64,000 nt of DNA from Paraburkholderia sejongensis (GTDB lineage: Bacteria; Pseudomonadota; Gammaproteobacteria; Burkholderiales; Burkholderiaceae). The notes under the pieces were generated by a model. The model was not told where the DNA came from, did no database searches, and worked only from the letters and a program-made list of their open reading frames with translations. The stretch is from contig NZ_JAJITD010000018.1 in NCBI RefSeq assembly GCF_020880815.1, positions 1 to 64,000 of the forward strand. The letters run 5' to 3'. Shown here one piece after another: positions 1 to 8,845 of this stretch (within the stretch, counting starts at the first letter, position 1; each line of letters begins with the position of its first letter). The position numbers and the translations under genes were made by a program.

Positions 1-134
1 TGACCTGCCCACGTCGCTGAAGCCCGCACCACTTAAGGCTCTCCCGCTTCCCCGTGCCCCGGCGTCCGGAGCACGAAAGAGCGAGATTCTAGTCGCTGGC
101 CGGAGGGCTTGCAAGCGTTATTTCGACAAGCGTA
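1..134. other. Window edge, non-coding
   Basis: This stretch lies downstream of the minus-strand paaF stop codon. I see no gene start, RNA gene or clear terminator in it. A gene may end just outside the window. Confidence 0.4.
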
Positions 135-911
135 TTAACGGTGCTTGAAAACCGGTTTGCGCTTTTCTATGAACGCGGCCATGCCCTCCTTCTGGTCTTC
201 GGTGGCGAAGAGCGAGTGGAACAGGCGGCGTTCGAAATGCACACCTTCCGCGAGCGTGGTTTCGTAGGCGCGGTTCACCGATTCCTTGACCATCATCACC
301 GCCGGCAAAGGAAACTCGGCGATCGTCGCAGCGGCCGCGACGGCCTCGTCGAGCAGCGAAGCCGCCGGAATCACGCGCGACACCAGACCGGCACGCTCCG
401 CCTCCGCTGCATCCATGAAGCGCGCGGTCAAACACAAGTCCATCGCCTTCGCTTTCGACACCGCGCGCGGCAGCCGCTGCGTGCCGCCCGCACCGGGCAT
501 CACGCCTAGCTTGATTTCCGGCTGACCAAACTTTGCCGTATCCGCGGCGAAGATCATGTCGCACATCATCGCCAGTTCGCAGCCCCCGCCGAGCGCGAAG
601 CCCGCGACCGCGGCAATGATCGGCTTACGGATCGAACGAACCGTCTCCCAGTTGCGCGTGATGTAGTCGCCCTTATAGACATCCATATAGGTGTAGGACG
701 CCATCATCCCGATATCCGCGCCGGCCGCGAATGCCTTCTCGCTGCCAGTCACCACGATCGCGCCGATTGCGTCGTCGGCGTCGAACTCGCGCAGCGCGGC
801 GCCCAGTTCGTCCATCAATGCGTCATTCAGCGCATTCAGTGCCTTCGGACGGTTCAGCGTGATCAGTCCCACCCGTCCACGCGTCTCAACCAGAATGTTT
901 TCGTATGCCAT
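135..911 (-). CDS. paaF: 2,3-dehydroadipyl-CoA hydratase / enoyl-CoA hydratase PaaF
   Basis: Crotonase-fold hydratase of 258 aa, inferred to hydrate 2,3-dehydroadipyl-CoA late in aerobic phenylacetate catabolism. The oxyanion-hole segment AGADI lies at about residues 63-67. Both crotonase catalytic glutamates are visible, E112 in GGGCELAMM and E132 in PEIKLGVMPGAGG. The start at 911 gives the normal family N-terminus MAYENILVE; an in-frame upstream ATG would add an unlikely tail. The gene is divergent from paaN across a short region with a TetR-type palindrome. PaaF is preferred over a generic fatty-acid enoyl-CoA hydratase because of this context. Confidence 0.88.
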   Translation of the reverse strand: MAYENILVETRGRVGLITLNRPKALNALNDALMDELGAALREFDADDAIGAIVVTGSEKAFAAGADIGMMASYTYMDVYKGDYITRNWETVRSIRKPIIAAVAGFALGGGCELAMMCDMIFAADTAKFGQPEIKLGVMPGAGGTQRLPRAVSKAKAMDLCLTARFMDAAEAERAGLVSRVIPAASLLDEAVAAAATIAEFPLPAVMMVKESVNRAYETTLAEGVHFERRLFHSLFATEDQKEGMAAFIEKRKPVFKHR

Positions 912-987
912 GCAGCCTCCACTCCATATGGTTAATACCCACGCGAAAACGCTTCGCGCGGCTCTCTTAATAATGCTACCATTCGCC

Positions 988-1004
988 AACCAACCGGTCG
1001 GTCA
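988..1004. promoter_or_regulatory. Probable PaaR (TetR-type) operator between paaF and paaN
   Basis: An imperfect palindrome, ACCAACCGGTCGGT, is centred on CCGG at 994-997 between the divergent paaF and paaN starts. It has one mismatched pair per arm, and its form is typical of TetR-family operators. Betaproteobacterial phenylacetate genes are commonly controlled by a TetR-type repressor responding to phenylacetyl-CoA. Assigning this site to that regulator is inference, since the regulator gene is not in the window. Confidence 0.45.
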
Positions 1005-1051
1005 ATTATTCGACAGGTCTTTCCCCAACGCTCAGCCAGGCCCTCATCGTC

Positions 1052-2752
1052 ATGACACATCCGCTATTCACGAAGCACGAAGACACGCTGAACAAGGCGC
1101 TCGCCGCGCTCGAAACGCGTGGCTACTGGAGCCCGTTCGCCGAGATGCCCAGTCCGAAAGTGTACGGGGAAACGGCGAACGCGGACGGCGAAGCCGCGTT
1201 CAAAGCGCTGCTCGACAAAACCTTCGAACTTGACCAGCCGTCCAGCGGGCAAACCGTCGGCGCCGAAGTCTCGCCGTTCGGTTTCGCGCTCGGCGTGCGT
1301 TACCCGCAAGCCGACCCGGATTCGCTGATTGCCGCTGCCGCCGTCGCGCAGCGCGACTGGCGCGCTGCCGGCCCGCAAGCATGGATCGGCGTGAGCCTCG
1401 AAATCCTTGCGCGTCTGAATCGCGCCAGTTTCGAACTCGGCTACAGCGTGATGCACACGACCGGCCAGGCCTTCATGATGGCGTTTCAGGCCGGCGGGCC
1501 GCATGCGCAGGATCGCGCGCTCGAAGCGGTCGCGTACGCATGGGACCAGCTGCGCCGCATTCCCGCCGACGCGCACTGGGAAAAGCCGCAGGGCAAGAAC
1601 CCGCCGCTCGCGATGCACAAGCGCTACACCGTCGTGCCGCGCGGCACCGGCCTCGTGCTCGGCTGCTGCACATTCCCGACGTGGAACGGCTATCCGGGTC
1701 TGTTCGCCGACCTCGCGACCGGCAACACGGTCATCGTCAAGCCGCACCCGGGCGCGATCCTGCCGCTCGCGCTGACCGTGCGCATCGCGCGTGACGTGCT
1801 GCGCGAAGCAGGCTTCGATCCGAACGTCATCACGCTGCTGGCTACCGAGCCGAACGACGGCGCGCTGGTCCAGGACCTTGCACTCCGCCCCGAAATCAAA
1901 CTGATCGACTTCACGGGCAGCACGCAGAACGGCACGTGGCTCGAGCGCAATGCGCACCAGGCGCAGGTCTACACCGAGAAAGCCGGCGTCAACCAGATCG
2001 TGATCGACTCGGTCGACGACCTCAAAGCGGTTGCACGCAACATCGCGTTTTCGCTGGCGCTGTACTCGGGCCAGATGTGCACCGCGCCGCAAAACATCTA
2101 CGTGCCGCGCAACGGCATTCGCACGGCCGAAGGCACACTCAGCTTCGACGACGTCGCGCAGGCACTCGCGGGCGCGGTTCAGAAGCTCGTCGCCGATCCG
2201 GCCCGGGCAGTCGAATTGCTCGGCGCGATCCAGAACGAAGGCGTCGTGCAGCGCATCGACGAAGCCGGCAGGCTCGGCCGCGTTCTCGCCGCAAGCCAGA
2301 CGCTCGAACACCCGTCGTTCCCCGGCGCTCGCGTACGCACTCCGCTCCTGCTGCAACTCGACGCCGCGAGCGACCACGCGCAATTCACCCGCGAATGGTT
2401 CGGGCCGATTTCGTTCGTGATCGCGACGGACTCGACCGCGCAGTCGCTCGAACTCGCCGGCGCAATCGCCGCCGAGCACGGCGCGTTGACGCTGTCGGTG
2501 TACAGCACGGACGACGCCGTGCTCGACGCCGCGCACGAAGCGTCGATTCGCGGCGGCGTCGCACTGTCGATCAATCTGACCGGCGGCGTCTTCGTCAATC
2601 AATCGGCGGCCTTCTCGGATTTCCACGGCACCGGCGCGAATCCCGCCGCCAATGCCGCGCTGGCCGATGCCGCGTTCGTCGCCAACCGCTTCCGCGTCGT
2701 TCAAAGCCGGGTCCATGTTGAACCCAAAGCGGCGCCGGCGGTAGCTGGCTAA
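1052..2752 (+). CDS. paaN: Phenylacetate degradation aldehyde dehydrogenase PaaN
   Basis: Aldehyde dehydrogenase superfamily protein of 566 aa. It is inferred to oxidise the semialdehyde released after ring opening (3-oxo-5,6-dehydrosuberyl-CoA semialdehyde). The catalytic cysteine is probably C343 in SGQMCTAPQN, and the general base glutamate probably E309 in YTEKAGVNQ. The NAD-site region with IDFTGS lies around residue 290. The length fits the stand-alone PaaN family, which lacks the C-terminal MaoC-like hydratase domain of E. coli PaaZ, so the ring-opening hydrolase must be encoded elsewhere. It is the first gene of the plus-strand paa group. Confidence 0.88.
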   Translation: MTHPLFTKHEDTLNKALAALETRGYWSPFAEMPSPKVYGETANADGEAAFKALLDKTFELDQPSSGQTVGAEVSPFGFALGVRYPQADPDSLIAAAAVAQRDWRAAGPQAWIGVSLEILARLNRASFELGYSVMHTTGQAFMMAFQAGGPHAQDRALEAVAYAWDQLRRIPADAHWEKPQGKNPPLAMHKRYTVVPRGTGLVLGCCTFPTWNGYPGLFADLATGNTVIVKPHPGAILPLALTVRIARDVLREAGFDPNVITLLATEPNDGALVQDLALRPEIKLIDFTGSTQNGTWLERNAHQAQVYTEKAGVNQIVIDSVDDLKAVARNIAFSLALYSGQMCTAPQNIYVPRNGIRTAEGTLSFDDVAQALAGAVQKLVADPARAVELLGAIQNEGVVQRIDEAGRLGRVLAASQTLEHPSFPGARVRTPLLLQLDAASDHAQFTREWFGPISFVIATDSTAQSLELAGAIAAEHGALTLSVYSTDDAVLDAAHEASIRGGVALSINLTGGVFVNQSAAFSDFHGTGANPAANAALADAAFVANRFRVVQSRVHVEPKAAPAVAG

Positions 2753-3071
2753 ATGGGATAGGACGAAAGCGCAGCACGATCACATGGATGGACGGTCCTA
2801 TGCCTTCCGGCCGAATGGACCATGCTGCGCGCTCTAACTAACATGAAGGCAGAGTGGATCGGCACTCCGTGTCGATTCGCCCGAGCGAAAGTTTCGATGG
2901 CCGACGCACCGTATTCGCGATTCACTGCGCCACCCGCGCGTCACGCGGAACATCGAAAAACCTCGAGTGCAGTACGTGCGAACAGAGCCGCGGCGTCGCG
3001 ATCGCGCGCGAATCTTTTCGCTAGCCACGGCGCCGTGCCCATCGGTCAACGAGACTTTGAGGAGACACCCA
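2753..3071. other. Intergenic region paaN-paaG
   Basis: About 320 bases without a convincing gene; short open frames here have no recognisable protein character. A good ribosome binding site (GAGGAGA) sits just before the paaG ATG. I see no clear terminator or palindrome, so whether paaG has its own promoter is open. Confidence 0.4.
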
Positions 3072-3863
3072 ATGTCATATGAAGCGATCCGGCTGGACAT
3101 CGACTCATCGAGCCACGTCGCCACCATCACGCTGAACCGTCCGGATAAGCTGAACAGCTTCACACGCGCGATGCACCGCGAACTGGCCGACGCGCTCGGC
3201 GAGGTCGAGACGTCGGGTGCCCGCGCGCTCGTGCTGACCGGCGCCGGCCGCGGCTTCTGCGCCGGCCAGGACCTCGCCGACCTCGATTTCACGCCGGGCG
3301 CAATGACGGATCTGGGCAGCCTGATCGATGAGCACTTCAACCCGCTGATCCGCCGTCTGCAAGCGCTGCCGCTGCCGGTGATCGCAGCGGTCAACGGCAC
3401 GGCCGCCGGCGCGGGCGCGAATCTCGCGCTGGCCTGCGACCTCGTGCTCGCGGCGCGCTCCGCCAGCTTCATTCAGGCGTTCGTGAAAATCGGCCTCGTG
3501 CCGGACTCGGGTGGCACGTGGCTGCTGCCGCAGCGCGTCGGCATGGCACGCGCGCTGGGGCTCGCGATCACCGGCGACAAACTCAGCGCCGAGAAAGCCG
3601 AAAGCTGGGGGCTGATCTGGCAGGTGTTCGACGACGCCGAACTCTCCCCCGCCGCGGCGCGGCTGGCGGCGCAACTGGCGCAGCAACCCACTCGCGCGAT
3701 TGCGGCCATCAAGCAGGCAATGCGCACCGGCGCAACCCGAACGCTCGACCAGCAACTCGACCTCGAACGCGACCTGCAACGTGAGCTCGGCGCGTCGCGC
3801 GATTACGCCGAAGGCGTTCAGGCGTTCATCGAAAAGCGCGCGCCGCGCTTCGAGGGCCGTTGA
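3072..3863 (+). CDS. paaG: 1,2-epoxyphenylacetyl-CoA isomerase PaaG
   Basis: Crotonase-fold isomerase of 263 aa that converts the phenylacetyl-CoA ring epoxide to the oxepin-CoA. The oxyanion-hole segment CAGQDL is at about residues 63-68. The two hydratase glutamates are replaced (GAGANLAL at 113-120), while D145 in GLVPDSGGTW is the aspartate typical of isomerases and matches the catalytic Asp of the PaaG family. The chosen ATG has GAGGAGA a few bases upstream. Only one base separates its stop from the paaI start, so the two are probably translationally coupled. Confidence 0.88.
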   Translation: MSYEAIRLDIDSSSHVATITLNRPDKLNSFTRAMHRELADALGEVETSGARALVLTGAGRGFCAGQDLADLDFTPGAMTDLGSLIDEHFNPLIRRLQALPLPVIAAVNGTAAGAGANLALACDLVLAARSASFIQAFVKIGLVPDSGGTWLLPQRVGMARALGLAITGDKLSAEKAESWGLIWQVFDDAELSPAAARLAAQLAQQPTRAIAAIKQAMRTGATRTLDQQLDLERDLQRELGASRDYAEGVQAFIEKRAPRFEGR

Positions 3864-3864
3864 T

Positions 3865-4326
3865 ATGTCCACTCAAACCAACCGCCCCAATCAGATGACA
3901 GCCGACGAACTCGCCCGCGCGACCGCCGCCGCCATGTACGAAAACGACGCTTGCAGCCGCGCGCTCGGGCTCGAAATTCTCGAAGTGCGCGCTGGCTACG
4001 CGCGGCTGCGCATGGCCGTGCGCGATGACTTCCTGAACGGCCATCAGATTTGCCACGGCGGCCTGATTTTCACGCTCGCCGATTCGACCTTCGCGTTCGC
4101 CTGCAACACGTACAACATCAATACCGTCGCGTCCGGCTGTTCGATCGAGTTCCTGCGGCCGGTGTACGGCAACGACGTGCTGAGCGCGGAAGCGGTCGAG
4201 CAGACGTTGAACGGGCGCACCGGCATCTACGACATTCGCGTGACCAATCGTGCCGGGGAAACCGTCGCGATGTTTCGCGGCAAGTCGGCGCAAATCAAAG
4301 GCAACCTGATTCCGACAGGCGACTAA
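3865..4326 (+). CDS. paaI: Hydroxyphenylacetyl-CoA thioesterase PaaI
   Basis: Hotdog-fold thioesterase of 153 aa. In the PaaI family it hydrolyses CoA esters such as dead-end hydroxyphenylacetyl-CoA, relieving CoA trapping. The family signature HGG at about 64-66, followed by FTLADSTFAFA with D73, is present. The start ATG follows the paaG stop by one base, and paaK follows 144 bases later. The PaaI assignment rests on motif, length and context together. Confidence 0.88.
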   Translation: MSTQTNRPNQMTADELARATAAAMYENDACSRALGLEILEVRAGYARLRMAVRDDFLNGHQICHGGLIFTLADSTFAFACNTYNINTVASGCSIEFLRPVYGNDVLSAEAVEQTLNGRTGIYDIRVTNRAGETVAMFRGKSAQIKGNLIPTGD

Positions 4327-4470
4327 CGCACGACCGACCAACAGTGAGTTAGCCGGAGGCGGCGCCCTAGCCGCCTTCGCGCTTCAACCTCCGCGCGGCA
4401 TGCCGGCGAGCGCGCGCCACCTATACACCTATATCCAGACCCAGGCACTGAGGCATTAAGGAGACATTCG

Positions 4471-5775
4471 ATGAGCACCGCCCTTCCGCTCGATCCGATC
4501 GAGACCGCCAGCCGCGACGAACTCGCCGCGCTTCAACTTGAACGGCTCAAATGGTCGTTGAACCATGCGTACGAAAATTCGCCGGTCTATCGGCGCAAGT
4601 TCGACGAAGCCGGTGTTCAGCCGGGCGACGTCAAGTCGTTCGCCGACCTCGCGCGCTTTCCGTTCACGACCAAGAAGGATCTGCGCGACAACTATCCGTT
4701 CGGGATGTTCGCGGTGCCGCAGGAACAGATTTCGCGGATTCACGCGTCTTCCGGCACGACCGGCAAGCCGACCGTGGTCGGCTACACGGCGCGCGACATC
4801 GACACGTGGGCCAATCTCGTCGCGCGCTCGGTCCGCGCCGCCGGCGCGAAGCGCGGCGACAAGGTGCACGTCAGCTACGGCTACGGTCTGTTCACCGGCG
4901 GCCTCGGCGCGCACTACGGCGCGGAGCGCGCAGGCCTCACCGTGATCCCGTTCGGCGGCGGCCAGACCGAAAAGCAGGTGCAGCTGATCCAGGATTTCCG
5001 CCCGGACATCATCATGGTGACGCCGAGCTACATGCTGTCGATCGCCGACGAGCTCGAACGTCAGGGGATCGATCCTGCCGCCTGCTCGCTGCGCCTCGGC
5101 ATCTTCGGCGCGGAGCCGTGGACCAACGACATGCGCGAGGCGATCGAAAAGCGCATGGGCATCGACGCGGTCGACATCTACGGTTTGTCGGAAGTGATGG
5201 GCCCGGGCGTCGCGTCCGAGTGTGTCGAGACCAAGGACGGCCCGACGATCTGGGAAGATCACTTCTATCCCGAGATCATCGATCCGGAAACCGGCGAGGT
5301 GCTGCCCGACGGCGAGCTCGGCGAACTGGTGTTCACGTCGCTAACCAAGGAAGCGCTGCCGATCATCCGCTACCGCACCCGCGACCTCACGCGCCTGCTG
5401 CCCGGCACCGCGCGCACGATGCGCCGGATGGAAAAGATCACCGGCCGCTCGGACGACATGATGATCGTGCGCGGCGTCAACGTCTTCCCGACGCAGATCG
5501 AAGAGTTGCTGCTGCGCCAGCGCGCGCTCGCGCCGCACTATCAGATCGTGTTGACCAAGGAAGGGCCGCTCGACGTGCTGACGCTGAATGTCGAGCCCTG
5601 CCCCGAAACGGCTCCGGACACCGGCGCGCTGACCAACGCGAAAAACGCCCTCGCCTATGACATCAAAGCGCTGATCGGCGTGAGCGCGGTGGTCAATGTG
5701 CTCGCGGTGAACGGGATCGAGCGTTCGGTGGGCAAGGCGCGGCGGGTGGTGGACAAGCGCAAGTCGGGGCTTTGA
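4471..5775 (+). CDS. paaK: Phenylacetate-CoA ligase PaaK
   Basis: Adenylate-forming enzyme of 434 aa that activates phenylacetate to phenylacetyl-CoA with ATP, the entry step of the pathway. The AMP-binding loop SSGTTGKPTVVGYT begins at residue 93. The motif YGLSEVMGPG and the C-terminal YRTRDLTRLL and RSDDMMIVRGVNVFPTQIE segments are typical of PaaK. An AAGGAGA ribosome binding site precedes the ATG at 4471. It is the last gene of the paa group and is followed by a bidirectional terminator. Confidence 0.93.
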   Translation: MSTALPLDPIETASRDELAALQLERLKWSLNHAYENSPVYRRKFDEAGVQPGDVKSFADLARFPFTTKKDLRDNYPFGMFAVPQEQISRIHASSGTTGKPTVVGYTARDIDTWANLVARSVRAAGAKRGDKVHVSYGYGLFTGGLGAHYGAERAGLTVIPFGGGQTEKQVQLIQDFRPDIIMVTPSYMLSIADELERQGIDPAACSLRLGIFGAEPWTNDMREAIEKRMGIDAVDIYGLSEVMGPGVASECVETKDGPTIWEDHFYPEIIDPETGEVLPDGELGELVFTSLTKEALPIIRYRTRDLTRLLPGTARTMRRMEKITGRSDDMMIVRGVNVFPTQIEELLLRQRALAPHYQIVLTKEGPLDVLTLNVEPCPETAPDTGALTNAKNALAYDIKALIGVSAVVNVLAVNGIERSVGKARRVVDKRKSGL

Positions 5776-5835
5776 GCCGGGTAACCGTTAGACGCTGGAG
5801 GACGCTGCAAAAAAGGCTCAAATCCCCGCCCTGAA

Positions 5836-5881
5836 AAAACGGCGTCACGTCCGGAGCGAAATCCGCACGTGACGCCGTTTT
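5836..5881. terminator. Bidirectional terminator between paaK and mltA
   Basis: A 15-base perfect inverted repeat (AAAACGGCGTCACGT and its complement) encloses a 16-base loop. It has A and T runs on its outer edges, so it can stop paaK transcripts from the left and mltA transcripts from the right. Confidence 0.8.
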
Positions 5882-5951
5882 CAATTCGGCCTTGCGCGTC
5901 GCAATCACTTCAACCGCGGCTCACTAAAAGCCGCGGCACCCAACCCGCACT

Positions 5952-7070
5952 TCAGGAATTGGGCAGCAGCAGCCACATCCTGCCGCCCTGCTTCATCTTG
6001 CCGGCCAGATCGCCGGCGTCGTCGCCGAGGCCCCAGAAGTAGTCGGCACGCACGCCGCCCTTGATCGCACTGCCGGTGTCCTGAGCGAACACGAGGCGGT
6101 TCATCGGCGAATTCGTCAGCGGCCGCGTGGTCTGCAGGAACACCGGGGTGCCGAGCGGGATTGAGCTCGGGTCGACCGCGATCGAGCGCTCCGGCGTCAG
6201 CGGCACGCCGAGCGCGCCGATCGGACCGTCCGCGCCGCCGGCCGGAATGCTTTCGGCGGACGGCATCTCGCGGAAAAACACGAAGCGTGGATTGGTGTCG
6301 AGCAAGCCGTCGACGCGCGTCGGATTCGCGCGTGCCCACGCCTTGATACCCTGCATCGTCGCCTGCGCCGGCGTGATCTCGCCGCGATCGAGCAGCCAGC
6401 GGCCGATCGATTTGTATGGCTGATTATTGGTGCCGCCGAAGCCGACCCGCATCACGCTGCCGTCTTCCATCACGATGCGCCCGGAGCCCTGCACCTGCAG
6501 GAAGAACGCTTCGATCGGATCGTCGACCCACACGAGTTCGTTGCCGTTCAGCACGCCAGTGCGTTCGAGTTGCGCGCGTGCCGGCAGTGGCGCCCCCGCG
6601 CGATAGCCGGCGGGCCAGCGGTACAACGCGGTCTGATAGACACCATGCCGGCTGCGCGAGCCGCGCAGCAACGGCTCGTAGTAGCCTGTGACCAGACCGT
6701 CGAGCGTGCCGTCGTTATTCGCGAGCTGGAACGGCGTGAAATAGGCTTCGAAGAAAGCGCGCGCGCCGGTGACGTCGAGATCGTCGATTTGCGCGGCCGC
6801 CGCGCACGCGCGCGACCAGTTCGGCTGGCGCGCGAGCCGCACGCAGTTCTGGCGCAACGCGGCCGTCGCGCCGATCAACGAATCATCCTGCCAGCCCGGC
6901 ACCTGCTGCCACGCCACCGCGGTCAGACGCGCCGACGCGATCTGGCCGGGCACGATCGCCGCGCCGGTTGGTGGAGAAGGCCGGATCGCGCCGCCGCCAC
7001 CGCAGGACGCCAGCATTACCGCAACCGACAACGCACCGAGCCACGCGCCGGCGCGGCGGACAAAACGCAT
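5952..7070 (-). CDS. mltA: Membrane-bound lytic murein transglycosylase A
   Basis: Peptidoglycan lytic transglycosylase of 372 aa that cleaves the MurNAc-GlcNAc bond to leave 1,6-anhydro products at the outer membrane. The N-terminus is a lipoprotein signal ending in the lipobox LASC at about residues 20-23, followed by GGGG. The MltA core and 3D domain are shown by TGYYEPLL, QVQGSGRI and the catalytic-region motif QDTGSAIKGGVRADYFWG near the C-terminus. The start at 7070 places the signal peptide correctly; longer frames add unlikely sequence. It diverges from a small membrane-protein gene across only 28 bases. Confidence 0.9.
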   Translation of the reverse strand: MRFVRRAGAWLGALSVAVMLASCGGGGAIRPSPPTGAAIVPGQIASARLTAVAWQQVPGWQDDSLIGATAALRQNCVRLARQPNWSRACAAAAQIDDLDVTGARAFFEAYFTPFQLANNDGTLDGLVTGYYEPLLRGSRSRHGVYQTALYRWPAGYRAGAPLPARAQLERTGVLNGNELVWVDDPIEAFFLQVQGSGRIVMEDGSVMRVGFGGTNNQPYKSIGRWLLDRGEITPAQATMQGIKAWARANPTRVDGLLDTNPRFVFFREMPSAESIPAGGADGPIGALGVPLTPERSIAVDPSSIPLGTPVFLQTTRPLTNSPMNRLVFAQDTGSAIKGGVRADYFWGLGDDAGDLAGKMKQGGRMWLLLPNS

Positions 7071-7098
7071 ACAATGTTCGTTCTTGATGGAAACCGCC

Positions 7099-7266
7099 AT
7101 GTCTGATCTGTTCGACGAATACCCGATGCTCATCTTCGCGCTGGAAGCGCTGCTCGCGCTCTTCCTGCTCGTGTTTATCGTTGTATGGACGTCGTCGGGC
7201 AAGAAGAAAGCGACGCGTAGCCGCTCGGCGCAACAGTCCCAACCGCAGCAACAGCAGAAGCCGTAG
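7099..7266 (+). CDS. Small single-pass membrane protein, function unknown
   Basis: A 55-aa frame with one strongly hydrophobic segment at about residues 9-33 (MLIFALEALLALFLLVFIVV) and a basic, glutamine-rich tail ending QPQQQQKP. The acidic N-terminus (MSDLFDEY) and positive tail suggest a single inner-membrane helix with a cytoplasmic C-terminus. An alternative in-frame ATG lies at 7087. I do not recognise the family. The amino-acid pattern looks like a real membrane protein rather than a high-GC shadow frame, but expression is unproven. Confidence 0.5.
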   Translation: MSDLFDEYPMLIFALEALLALFLLVFIVVWTSSGKKKATRSRSAQQSQPQQQQKP

Positions 7267-7429
7267 CGCCGCGCCTCGGTGAGCGGCATGCCTGATTGCG
7301 CATCAGACGCTCACCGGTCCACGCGTCCCGCCGCGCATTCGACCGTCCGCTGCGCACCCGCCATTCATTGCGCCAGGCTGCGTCGCGTCCATACAAAGTC
7401 ATTAAAAGACCGCGCACCGCCACGTCGGT

Positions 7430-7804
7430 TCAATGCAAGGTCCGCGGCATGCGCAATACGAACTCCGGCACCGGCGCGTCGAAGCGCTCACCGTCCTCGG
7501 CCACGCAGAAGTAATCTCCGCGCATCGTGCCGACCGGCGTCGCGATCACCGCCCAACTCGTGTACTCGAAATGCTCGCCCGGTTTCAGCAGCGGCTGATG
7601 GCCGACCACGCCGAGTCCTTTGACTTCCTGCACGGTGTTGTCGCTGTCGGTGATCATCCAATGACGCGCGATCAACTGCGCGGGCACCTGGCCGGTGTTG
7701 CGGATGGTCAGCGTGTAGGCAAAGGCGTACTGGCGACGCTCCGGATCCGATTCTTCGGGCAGGTATTGCACCTGCGCCGATACGCTGAATTCGTACTGGC
7801 TCAT
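7430..7804 (-). CDS. apaG: ApaG protein (Co2+/Mg2+ efflux-associated)
   Basis: A 124-aa ApaG-family protein with a fibronectin-III-like beta fold. Family features are the start MSQYEFSVSAQVQYLPEES, the central RHWMITDSD and the glycine-rich GVVGHQPLLKPGEHFEYTS, followed by GTMRGDYFCV. Length is normal. The biochemical role is not firmly established; genetics in enterobacteria link it to cobalt and magnesium resistance. It lies divergent from rpe, a neighbourhood typical of Burkholderiaceae. Confidence 0.92.
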   Translation of the reverse strand: MSQYEFSVSAQVQYLPEESDPERRQYAFAYTLTIRNTGQVPAQLIARHWMITDSDNTVQEVKGLGVVGHQPLLKPGEHFEYTSWAVIATPVGTMRGDYFCVAEDGERFDAPVPEFVLRMPRTLH

Positions 7805-8154
7805 CCTGATTCCGGTCTGGTCAAACGGGGGTGAAAAATCCTGGAAGGCCCGAACGCCGATGGTCTGCGGGTGCAGCGGCGACGCGGGCGCTCATGGAGT
7901 GGCATTCTGCTTGATGCGCGGCACGCCCGCAACGGATAAAAGCCTGGTCAGGCACAAGCCAGGTACAAGCGAGACGCGGCGACGGACACTTTTCGCCGCT
8001 TCGCTTTCCGGCGCGACTTTTCCACGTGTTCCGCCGGGCGCGTTGATACGCTCGCCCCCATTTCATCAGGTCATTGCGCCCCGCGCCGCCCGTCCACGGC
8101 ACGCGCCGCCAAACCGGTAAAATGGCGCTTTCCCCGCTCGCATCCGGCCCTGTC
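7805..8154. other. Divergent apaG-rpe intergenic region
   Basis: About 350 bases that must hold the promoters of apaG (leftward) and rpe (rightward). I see no convincing gene, strong promoter hexamers or terminator. A small imperfect inverted repeat (CCTGG/CCAGG) lies around 7945-7968. Confidence 0.35.
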
Positions 8155-8838
8155 ATGACGCAATTTCGCATCGCCCCCAGCATCCTGTCCGCCGATTTCG
8201 CCCGTCTGGGCGAAGAGGTCCGTAGCGTCGTCGCCGCCGGCGCCGACTGGATCCACTTCGACGTGATGGACAACCACTACGTGCCGAACCTGACCATTGG
8301 CCCGCTTGTCTGCGAAGCGATCCGCCCGCACGTGGACGTGCCGATCGACGTGCACCTGATGGTGCGCCCGGTCGACCGCATCGTGCCGGACTTCGCGAAA
8401 GCCGGCGCGAACCTGATCAGCTTCCACCCGGAAGCGTCGGAACACGTCGATCGCACGCTGTCGCTGATCCGCGACCACGGCTGCAAGGCCGGTCTCGTGT
8501 TCAACCCGGCAACCTCGCTGAACTATCTCGATCACGTGATGGACAAGGTCGACCTCGTGCTGATCATGTCGGTGAATCCGGGCTTCGGCGGCCAGTCGTT
8601 CATTCCCGAGGCGCTCAACAAGCTGCGCGAGGCCCGCAAGCGCATCGACGCGTACAACGAGCGCACCGGCCGCGACATCCACCTCGAAGTGGACGGCGGC
8701 GTGAAGGTCGACAACATCGCGGAAATCGCGGCGGCCGGCGCGGACACCTTCGTGGCCGGCTCGGCGATCTTCGGCCAGCCGGATCACAAGGTCGTGATCG
8801 ACAAGATGCGCGCCGCCCTCGCCACCGTTCAACGCTAA
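8155..8838 (+). CDS. rpe: Ribulose-phosphate 3-epimerase
   Basis: TIM-barrel epimerase of 227 aa that interconverts ribulose 5-phosphate and xylulose 5-phosphate in the pentose phosphate and Calvin pathways. Family motifs are IAPSILSADFARLGEE at the N-terminus, the metal-binding HFDVMDNHYVPNLTIGP, VHLMV, MSVNPGFGGQSFIP and LEVDGGVKVDN. The start at 8155 gives the standard N-terminus; upstream extension has no family character. gph follows seven bases later, so the two are probably co-transcribed. Confidence 0.95.
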   Translation: MTQFRIAPSILSADFARLGEEVRSVVAAGADWIHFDVMDNHYVPNLTIGPLVCEAIRPHVDVPIDVHLMVRPVDRIVPDFAKAGANLISFHPEASEHVDRTLSLIRDHGCKAGLVFNPATSLNYLDHVMDKVDLVLIMSVNPGFGGQSFIPEALNKLREARKRIDAYNERTGRDIHLEVDGGVKVDNIAEIAAAGADTFVAGSAIFGQPDHKVVIDKMRAALATVQR

Positions 8839-8845
8839 GCCACCG

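Noticed and set aside
1064..2716. A 550-codon antisense frame across paaN
   Set aside because: It has the same shadow composition, with no recognisable domain, and paaN is a clear family member.
2822..3082. An 86-codon frame between paaN and paaG
   Set aside because: It runs into the paaG ribosome binding site and start, and its composition looks random.
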